From Pseudobdellovibrionaceae bacterium (GTDB lineage: Bacteria > Bdellovibrionota > Bdellovibrionia > Bdellovibrionales > Bdellovibrionaceae): a stretch of DNA of 38,214 nucleotides. Position 1 is the stretch's first letter; each line of letters starts with the position of its first letter. Shown here one piece after another: positions 32,987-38,214 of this stretch. The notes beneath the pieces were generated by a model. The model saw only the letters and a program-made list of their open reading frames with translations. It had not been told where the DNA came from and ran no database searches. The DNA is taken from the NCBI GenBank assembly GCA_947449255.1, contig CANFQX010000023.1, forward strand, positions 1-38,214. The letters run 5' to 3'. The translations under genes and the position numbers were made by a program.

Positions 32987-34297
32987 GTGTATAAAACCAG
33001 CTCAGCGCTAAAAATACTAGTTCTTGCCTTCACCTGGATTCTTTTTTTAGTCCCTGGGCCAAAAGCAGAGGCTGCCGTGTGGACTGATGTGAATCAGTGG
33101 TCTGCGGAATGGGAAAATAAGTTTTCGGAATGGGTGCGCAGCTCTTGGCAAATTGATTTTTTCTCTCGTCCTTTTTTGCCCCATGGACAAAAAAATCCTT
33201 ATTATGGTCTGCGACTAGATTGCGCCGACACAGTTTATTCAATGCGGATCATCTTTGCTTTTGAAAATAAATTGCCCTTTGTCATTCAAGATCCAACGGC
33301 TTCTGGAAAATCTTTAAGCAACAAGATGAGCCGCTGGGACAGCCAAAATGAAATCGCTCGCATTCGACATTTTTTAGAGTTTATGTATGAAACCGTCAGC
33401 ACGCGGTCGCTACCTAATGACACCTATCCCACAGCCCTGACCAGGGACACGATTCGCCCAGGATCCCTGATCATGACTGTGGCTAAAAACCACCACTCAT
33501 GGAGTGTGAAGGAAATTCTTCCCATTGGTGTTCCTTATTTAGTTTTTAATTCTACGGTTGCTGCAAACTCTGGAGCTGATTTGCAACAACGTCAAAGCTG
33601 GCCCAATCCTGCATGGGTTTTTGAAGGCAATCAAAATGCAATAGGAAATGCCGGATTTCGTTACTGGAGACCCGCAGGTTTTATCAATAAACCCGTGTGG
33701 ACCGTCCCCGGCTACAGCGAAGAACAATACCATGTTCCCCTTGCAAAATGGGTTCGCCAAATTCAAGCAAAGCTGGCTCTGCGCCAAGAAACAGACCTTC
33801 AGATGATGACACGCATGCTTAACACCACCTGTGAAAACCTCAAAGGTCGTGTCGTTGCTGTCAGCGAAGCCCTTGATTATCTGCACAAAAATTCAGGGTG
33901 CATGGATTTTGAAACCTTTGACACTTACTCGACTCCAAATAGAGACCAAAGATCTATCGATGATTTTTTAGCTTTAAGAAATGCCTATCACGAAATTATG
34001 GCCAGCAATGGTGGCGAACAATTGCCTTCTGCGCTGAAAAATCAGTTGAACAAAATTTATCCCTCAATCCAAGATTCTGTCACACTTGAGACAAATCACA
34101 TGGGTGCCTCTCAAATCACCGAGGATTCGTACTGTTCAACGCAATACTTAAAGGGTAAAGACATGGATGCCGCGGAGTTTAAACGGCGCTTGTTTGCTAA
34201 ACTCACCTCGCCAAATCCCAATAACGATGGAGCCTATCGTTGGGGCGACGCGCGAGGACCATCACCTCACGCCAAAAGCTGTCCGGCGTGGGATTAA
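32987..34297 (+). CDS. Exported protein, possible NlpC/P60- or papain-like cysteine hydrolase
   Basis: 436 residues from the GTG at 32987, chosen because GGAG lies five bases upstream and the signal peptide (KILVLAFTWILFLVPGPKAEA) then starts properly. The mature protein contains YGLRLDCADTVYSMRIIFAF with Cys79 at the start of a helix, and later RPGSLIMTVAKNHHSWSVKE with His169/His170 at the start of a strand. A Cys-helix followed by a His-strand near a GxLI phrase is the pattern of NlpC/P60 and related amidases. Three more cysteines lie in the C-terminal half. The hydrolase call is tentative because the rest does not match a family I know. A membrane-anchored protein is encoded 32 bases downstream. 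Confidence 0.7.
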   Translation: MYKTSSALKILVLAFTWILFLVPGPKAEAAVWTDVNQWSAEWENKFSEWVRSSWQIDFFSRPFLPHGQKNPYYGLRLDCADTVYSMRIIFAFENKLPFVIQDPTASGKSLSNKMSRWDSQNEIARIRHFLEFMYETVSTRSLPNDTYPTALTRDTIRPGSLIMTVAKNHHSWSVKEILPIGVPYLVFNSTVAANSGADLQQRQSWPNPAWVFEGNQNAIGNAGFRYWRPAGFINKPVWTVPGYSEEQYHVPLAKWVRQIQAKLALRQETDLQMMTRMLNTTCENLKGRVVAVSEALDYLHKNSGCMDFETFDTYSTPNRDQRSIDDFLALRNAYHEIMASNGGEQLPSALKNQLNKIYPSIQDSVTLETNHMGASQITEDSYCSTQYLKGKDMDAAEFKRRLFAKLTSPNPNNDGAYRWGDARGPSPHAKSCPAWD

Positions 34298-34329
34298 TAA
34301 ATATTTTTTGTTTGAAAGCTTGAGACTCC

Positions 34330-35043
34330 ATGATATCGACAGTGACTCTTCCAAGGCTAAGGCAAATATTAAAACAAGCAGGGATAACTATGTTTATAGG
34401 AATGTTCATTTATTATTTACTGCAAAATTATAATGGCAAAAAATCACCCGATCCAGCTCCGACATCAGTCACTGAAATTCAAACAGCGGACAGGACAACA
34501 GCTGCGGCAGCCCCTGCTGTCAGTGATTCTTTGCCTCAAGATCAAAACAAAACAGAGCCCTCCACAGAACCCACCAGTGAAGTTGACAATTTCACTGAAT
34601 CCTTGGCCTTATGCTCGCCGCAAATGTCTGGAAAAAACATTACAACTCCAGATAATCTGATTCAGGCTCTGCGAAAATCTGAAAGTTTTAAAAGTGAAGA
34701 CATTGCCATTGAAAATTTTCATTTGATCTTAAAAGACGGAACAGAACGACGAATTCACGTGGTCACCACAGACAACACAAATTCAAAGCTCAAAAAAGAA
34801 ATTCATCTCTATCGCTTGGATGACGAAGGTTACCCGGTTCCCCTGGCACTAACACAAAACGATACTCTCGACTCCCTTTTAGCTCTGGGGGAGATGAAGA
34901 AACACGAAATGACCTCAGAATTAAAATTTAAAGACGGTCAAAGTCTAAACCTAGAAATGCACGATCAACAAGTTTATGAGTTTCAGCTGATGAACGGCGG
35001 GAAGATCTTGTCTTGTCGTAACAAGACTTGCCGATGCAGTTGA
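34330..35043 (+). CDS. Membrane-anchored periplasmic protein, function unknown
   Basis: 237 residues. One membrane segment (about 17-33, AGITMFIGMFIYYLLQN) is followed by a Pro/Thr/Ala/Asp-rich linker to about residue 88 and a folded C-terminal domain of about 145 residues with alternating strands (LILKDGTERRIHVVTTD, KKEIHLYRLDDEGYPV, ELKFKDGQSLNLEMHD). It ends in a cysteine cluster, CRNKTCRCS. The family is not recognised. It lies 32 bases after the possible cysteine hydrolase and is probably cotranscribed with it, so the two may act together in the envelope. The 182 bases after it (35044-35225) show no gene. Confidence 0.75.
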   Translation: MISTVTLPRLRQILKQAGITMFIGMFIYYLLQNYNGKKSPDPAPTSVTEIQTADRTTAAAAPAVSDSLPQDQNKTEPSTEPTSEVDNFTESLALCSPQMSGKNITTPDNLIQALRKSESFKSEDIAIENFHLILKDGTERRIHVVTTDNTNSKLKKEIHLYRLDDEGYPVPLALTQNDTLDSLLALGEMKKHEMTSELKFKDGQSLNLEMHDQQVYEFQLMNGGKILSCRNKTCRCS

Positions 35044-35225
35044 TGTGGTATTGGGGAATGCCTTCGACGGGAAGCTGAGGGTAATAAGTTCAACTCATTC
35101 CCACTAAATATATTTTATCTGTTTAAAAATAGATTTTTCTATCAAATTTAATAAAATCATGTTGTTATCGCGCCAAAAAGTTCATACCCCATTTCAATTT
35201 TTTATTTGGAGCGATTGCATTTATT

Positions 35226-35909
35226 ATGTCTTTAAATTTGGCAAACAATTCAATCTTACAAAAAAACACTGAATTTGACGATCGCTTCAAAAAGCTAACG
35301 GCCTTAATTTCACGTTTTCTTGCCAACGAAGGTGTATTTCTCGATGCCTACACGGAAGGTTTGCCTCATTTTTCAAAGTTATCAATGAACGAGAAAAGAG
35401 CGGTGACTGATCATCTTCAATTCTATCATGATCTTTGCTCAGAACAAATCACAGAGGGTTACACTTTAAAAGACAACCCTACCTTCGCTTGGCGTGCCAT
35501 TAGTAAATTGGGACTCACTCCAAGATCAGATCTTTTTTCATATCTAAAAAACGAGCATATTGTCCAAATCTATTCTGCAAACAATGTTCAGCTCTTTAGC
35601 AATTTTCGCTTTTTCGAGATTTGTTCTTACACTTTAGAGGAACTTTTCAGCTTAGAGTGGTGGGTCCTTTATGAGCGGGATCCTAAAATAACGAGTCAGC
35701 TTTTTGAATATTCCACAAAAATTTTTTCTGGGGAAATTGCCGAGAATTTTAAGCCTCAAGTTGAAAAACATTTTGTTAGAGAAAAATCATCGGTCGATAA
35801 ATTTATATTGGATTGCACCTGCGATCTAGCAGGCCCCTTGTATAAAAACAAAAGACCTGAAGCCTTTATCGCTTTTTCAACTGCTCATATTGTTCAACAC
35901 TTCTGCTGA
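35226..35909 (+). CDS. PAS-like domain protein, first of a paralogous pair
   Basis: 227 residues, no signal or membrane segment. The N-terminal half is helical (FKKLTALISRFLANEGVFLD). The C-terminal half looks like one PAS-type sensor domain: HIVQIYSANNVQLFSNFRFF, then CSYTLEELFSLEWWVLYERD, and a final strand set ending AFIAFSTAHIVQHF. It aligns over its whole length with the convergent protein at 37294-37914 (matching segments EIWTLDGKFMASSGKFYKMT and SWSIEDLLNKDRAELFTRDD). No output domain is present. The ribosome-binding site is weak. A weak hairpin with eight Ts (35981-36002) lies after it, so the next gene may be partly uncoupled. The PAS call is by pattern. Confidence 0.7.
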   Translation: MSLNLANNSILQKNTEFDDRFKKLTALISRFLANEGVFLDAYTEGLPHFSKLSMNEKRAVTDHLQFYHDLCSEQITEGYTLKDNPTFAWRAISKLGLTPRSDLFSYLKNEHIVQIYSANNVQLFSNFRFFEICSYTLEELFSLEWWVLYERDPKITSQLFEYSTKIFSGEIAENFKPQVEKHFVREKSSVDKFILDCTCDLAGPLYKNKRPEAFIAFSTAHIVQHFC

Positions 35910-35980
35910 ATTTCATGTTTATTCAAGCGGTTATTCTGCACCTGACTTTTTAAAAACATCCTCTCTCAAAAATCAGATCC

Positions 35981-36002
35981 CCAGTCTAGTCTGGTTTTTT
36001 TT
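35981..36002 (+). terminator. Weak terminator-like hairpin after the first PAS-like gene
   Basis: CCAG (35981-35984) pairs with CTGG (35991-35994) around TCTAGT, followed at once by eight Ts (35995-36002). The short stem makes it a weak or partial terminator. It lies in the 136-base gap before the acyltransferase gene. Confidence 0.4.
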
Positions 36003-36045
36003 GCCATTATTGATTTCTACAGATTCCTTGTTTAGCGTAGTTGTC

Positions 36046-36696
36046 ATGTTTACAATTATTGATTTTTCAAACCTAACAAAAGAAACACGCCCCATCGTAA
36101 ATCAAGCATTTAAGATTTGGAAGGATACCTACTCGGAAATCCTGAGTGACTCAGGTGAAAAACTCATTCCTGAATATTTTTATAGATCAAAAATAATGAC
36201 TGCAATTTATGAAGAAGGACTTGTAAAGGCTTTTTTACTGCACAATATATATGACCTCACACTCTGTGGAGTTTCAGAATTGTCTTATTTTGAGCCGGTG
36301 AACGACATTCTAAAATGCCGTCTCATTAAATCTGAAGCAAAAATATTTTCATGCGAATGGGTCACAGTTCATCCAGAACTCAGGGCTCGTTTTTCTAAAG
36401 TTCAACTAGGTGACGTGATGATGGGGCTAGCATTTAAGACAATGATGGACTCCTCTTGCGACTCAGCATTAGGTTTTTCTAGATTAGACAATAAAGCTGA
36501 TAAAATGGCCTTAAAATTTGGCTTTGAAAAGTTGGACACTATTGTTCGCCACGGGAAAGAGTGTGGAGTTATGTACTTATCGAGAGAAAATCTGAAGCCG
36601 CATCCTTACTCCAAAACTCAGGAAATAATAAATGAACTTTATCAAAACAAAGTCAACTTTTCTAATTTGATAAATTCCAATCTGGGGGCCGCATGA
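36046..36696 (+). CDS. GNAT-fold acyltransferase (N-acyl amino acid or AHL synthase-like)
   Basis: 216 residues from the ATG at 36046; the frame is open 156 bases further upstream but holds only a TTG there. The pattern is that of the GNAT superfamily branch that uses acyl-ACP: an N-terminal helix (RPIVNQAFKIWKDTYSEIL), a central strand EAKIFSCEWVTVHPELRARF, the acyl-donor loop and helix VQLGDVMMGLAFKTMM, the strand SALGFSRLDNKADKMALKFG and the final strands. Relatives such as FeeM make N-acyl amino acids and LuxI-type enzymes make acyl homoserine lactones. There is no visible ribosome-binding site. The next gene starts in an ATGA overlap with this stop, so the two products are made together. 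The donor and acceptor are unknown. Confidence 0.68.
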   Translation: MFTIIDFSNLTKETRPIVNQAFKIWKDTYSEILSDSGEKLIPEYFYRSKIMTAIYEEGLVKAFLLHNIYDLTLCGVSELSYFEPVNDILKCRLIKSEAKIFSCEWVTVHPELRARFSKVQLGDVMMGLAFKTMMDSSCDSALGFSRLDNKADKMALKFGFEKLDTIVRHGKECGVMYLSRENLKPHPYSKTQEIINELYQNKVNFSNLINSNLGAA

Positions 36697-37313
36697 AAAA
36701 TCGAATTTCAAGTTCAATCGATTGTGTTGTTAAAGCACTTAGCGATTACAATTTTGAGGACCGTCATCAATATGCGTTTTGGCTCTCTCAGGCTTATTAT
36801 TTCGTGAAGCACTCAACGCCATTGCTCGCTCTGAGTGCGGGATTATCCGTTGATAACAATGCCTACCACAATCGTTGCATCGATCATCTTAGCGAAGAAA
36901 AAGGTCATGAAAAAATGCTTTTAAACGACCTCAAAAAATTAAGCTATAGACCAAGCGATTTTCCAGAACTTGCACAGACACAAGCCTTCTATCAGACACA
37001 ATATTATTGGATTCAGCATAAAAAGCCTGCTTCCTTTATGGGTTATATTATACTTCTGGAGGGTCTTGCTGTTATCTCTGGGAAGGAACTCCATCGCAGG
37101 GTCTCGGCTCATCAAGGTAAAAGCTTCATAAAAGTTCATTCAGATGAAGATGTCGATCATCTAGAAAAAGCGCTGCAAATGATGGACTCGTTTACAGCAG
37201 AAGAGCAGGAACTCATCGTCAGAAATTGTGAATTGTCATCTCAAATTTATCTAACAATGCTCGACGCCATGAGTACGAGGCGCCGAGTTCAAATCAATGA
37301 TGCAAGGGTTTGA
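36693..37313 (+). CDS. Haem-oxygenase-like diiron protein (iron-containing redox enzyme family)
   Basis: 206 residues, all-helical. The pattern matches the haem-oxygenase-like oxidase superfamily (UndA, TenA/PqqC-like fold): helix 2 AYYFVKHSTPLLALSAG, then HLSEEKGHEKMLLNDLKKL with Glu69, His72 and Asp79, helix with Glu123 in LLEGLAVISGKEL, and VHSDEDVDHLEKAL with His149, Asp153 and His156. These are the positions expected for two iron atoms. Known members split or oxidise fatty acids, amino acids or cofactors with O2. It starts in an ATGA overlap with the acyltransferase, so the likely substrate is a fatty acyl group or the acylated product. Its last 20 bases overlap the end of the convergent PAS-like gene. 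Confidence 0.75.
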   Translation: MKNRISSSIDCVVKALSDYNFEDRHQYAFWLSQAYYFVKHSTPLLALSAGLSVDNNAYHNRCIDHLSEEKGHEKMLLNDLKKLSYRPSDFPELAQTQAFYQTQYYWIQHKKPASFMGYIILLEGLAVISGKELHRRVSAHQGKSFIKVHSDEDVDHLEKALQMMDSFTAEEQELIVRNCELSSQIYLTMLDAMSTRRRVQINDARV

Positions 37314-37914
37314 AATTTATTACAGCAATCACCCCTATAAGGTTTTTTTCTGCTGCGGAGTAAACTGGCGCAAAATATTTCATTTTAACCATCACTGAGA
37401 CGGGATCTTTCTTTGTTTCAGTGACGACATGGGGTTCGCAAGGGTTTTCAATAAAACTCGCCCCCTGGCCTATCAAATTCAGAGAATGAATGACTTGATG
37501 CAAATATTTATCGTCCCTGGTGAATAATTCAGCTCTGTCTTTATTTAAAAGATCCTCGATGGACCAACTGGTCATCTTGTAAAACTTGCCTGAAGAGGCC
37601 ATGAATTTGCCATCCAAAGTCCAAATTTCAAACTCATCATCATCTGCAATTTTTTCCAGGATTGACGGCGAAACTTTTAAATCAAATTTCTTAAGAAGAT
37701 TGACGAGGAAAGTTTCAACTGGAAGCTTTTCTTCCCACGAACCAACGAGCTCACTCAATGCCTTAGCATGCACGATAAGCTGCAGCCTGAGTTCCGGTGA
37801 AATCGAGTTTAGGAGCTCATCACTAACGGGTTTTTCAAAAAATTTTGACAATATCTTTGTAATCATGTTTTTCCATGCCGTTATTTGGTTTATGTAGTTA
37901 GAGGAGTCGAACAA
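37294..37914 (-). CDS. PAS-like domain protein, second of the paralogous pair
   Basis: 206 residues from a TTG start at 37914, supported by AGGAG ten bases upstream (37929-37925); an in-frame ATG at 37866 is an alternative. The helical N-terminal half (SPELRLQLIVHAKALSELVG) is followed by a PAS-type domain: FEIWTLDGKFMASSGKFYKM, SWSIEDLLNKDRAELFTRDD, then strands DPVSVMVKMKYFAPVYS and LIGVIAVINFKPL. The core and order match the protein at 35226-35909. It has no membrane segment and no output domain, so it probably acts through a partner protein. It is convergent with, and overlaps by 20 bases, the diiron protein gene. Confidence 0.72.
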   Translation of the reverse strand: MFDSSNYINQITAWKNMITKILSKFFEKPVSDELLNSISPELRLQLIVHAKALSELVGSWEEKLPVETFLVNLLKKFDLKVSPSILEKIADDDEFEIWTLDGKFMASSGKFYKMTSWSIEDLLNKDRAELFTRDDKYLHQVIHSLNLIGQGASFIENPCEPHVVTETKKDPVSVMVKMKYFAPVYSAAEKNLIGVIAVINFKPLHH

Positions 37915-37989
37915 AACAAAACAGCTCCTTTAATTGCTAACGATTGCAAGACCCTTGCCGGAGCAATGGCCCGCCTGAAAAGCATTAGG

Positions 37990-38214
37990 CTAAAAAAATT
38001 GTCCAATCTTTTTACAGAGTGACTTAAATTGTTCATCACGCGAATGTTTGTGATAGGGGTCTCCGTCGAATTGACTCAAATTAAATGATACCGAAATGGA
38101 CGATTGAGGGTGCGCAATTTGGAAAATTGCTTCGATATATTGGATTTAAATATTTTTCGGTGCGAATAATTTGAGTCATCGAAAAAAAGGTCCTGATCGA
38201 AATAAACCCGATGA
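37990..38214 (-). pseudogene. End of a frameshifted gene cut by the window edge
   Basis: Reading leftwards from the right edge, one frame gives a protein-like stretch (RVYFDQDLFFDDSNYSHRKI, then FKS) that turns into noise near 38147. A second frame then gives QYIEAIFQIAHPQSSISVSF, followed by NLSQFDGDPYHKHSRDEQFK and the end SLCKKIGQFF, with a stop at 37992-37990. The second frame has no ATG and is preceded by TAA. The two stretches read as one protein if four bases were lost where TCC is now followed by AAT (ATCCATCC reduced to ATCC). It may be a pseudogene, a phase-variable gene or an assembly error. The family is not recognised. The gap 37915-37989 holds no gene. Confidence 0.5.

Noticed and set aside
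35890-36045. Extension of the acyltransferase frame upstream of the ATG at 36046
   Set aside because: It has only TTG starts, overlaps the PAS-like gene and encodes a hydrophobic stretch that does not belong to the GNAT fold.

Overview
The window looks like chromosomal DNA from a moderately AT-rich Gram-negative bacterium, most probably a member of the Bdellovibrionota (Bdellovibrio and relatives). This is inferred from the many secreted proteins and lipoproteins of unknown family, a truncated secreted protein at the left edge that begins like the large Bdellovibrio surface proteins, a HAMP-less chemoreceptor with a variant tip, and the order pheS-pheT-ihfA-merR-tRNA-Pro. I see no insertion sequence, prophage, CRISPR array or rRNA.

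Layout. 1-5135 is an envelope region: the truncated secreted protein (minus), an OmpA-type lipoprotein and a CsbD-like small protein (plus), then a minus-strand pair made of a prodomain-like anchored protein and an overlapping S8 protease lipoprotein. 5399-5893 is a cysteine-repeat lipoprotein closed by a terminator. 6099-10418 holds an OvoA-type sulfoxide synthase fused to a PLP decarboxylase, followed directly by a class V (EgtE/OvoB-like) PLP enzyme. 10470-14207 is a MoxR / DUF58 / transglutaminase (TgpA-like) operon. 14447-16305 has an OprB-like porin and a small secreted protein. 16252-18263 (minus) is a promoter, a 42-codon peptide gene and a soluble hybrid histidine kinase. 18487-22344 has Kup, a phospholipase A2-like secreted enzyme and two secreted proteins of unknown function. 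22363-26892 (minus) is pheS-pheT-ihfA-merR-tRNA-Pro(GGG). 27004-28685 is rsmG plus an SpoU-family RNA methyltransferase. 28814-34297 carries a small basic protein, a chemoreceptor, a glutathione peroxidase, a secreted protein and a possible cysteine peptidase; an anchored protein follows to 35043. 35226-37914 is a compact cluster: a PAS-like protein, a GNAT-fold acyltransferase, a haem-oxygenase-like diiron protein translationally coupled to it, and a second, convergent PAS-like protein. The right edge holds the end of a gene that appears frameshifted.

The strongest candidates for undescribed biology are three. First is the sulfoxide synthase-decarboxylase fusion with its partner PLP enzyme: the OvoA methyltransferase domain is replaced by a decarboxylase, which predicts a decarboxylated thiohistidine (thiohistamine-type) product. 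Second is the PAS/GNAT/diiron cluster, which has the enzyme pairing expected for a fatty-acyl-derived small molecule with two homologous sensory proteins around it. Third is the protease whose prodomain appears to have become a separate anchored protein. A 42-residue peptide gene with a near-consensus promoter ahead of the histidine kinase is a further lead.

Coordinates of start codons were chosen from visible ribosome-binding sites where possible. Functions are assigned by motif recognition only; no database search was run.
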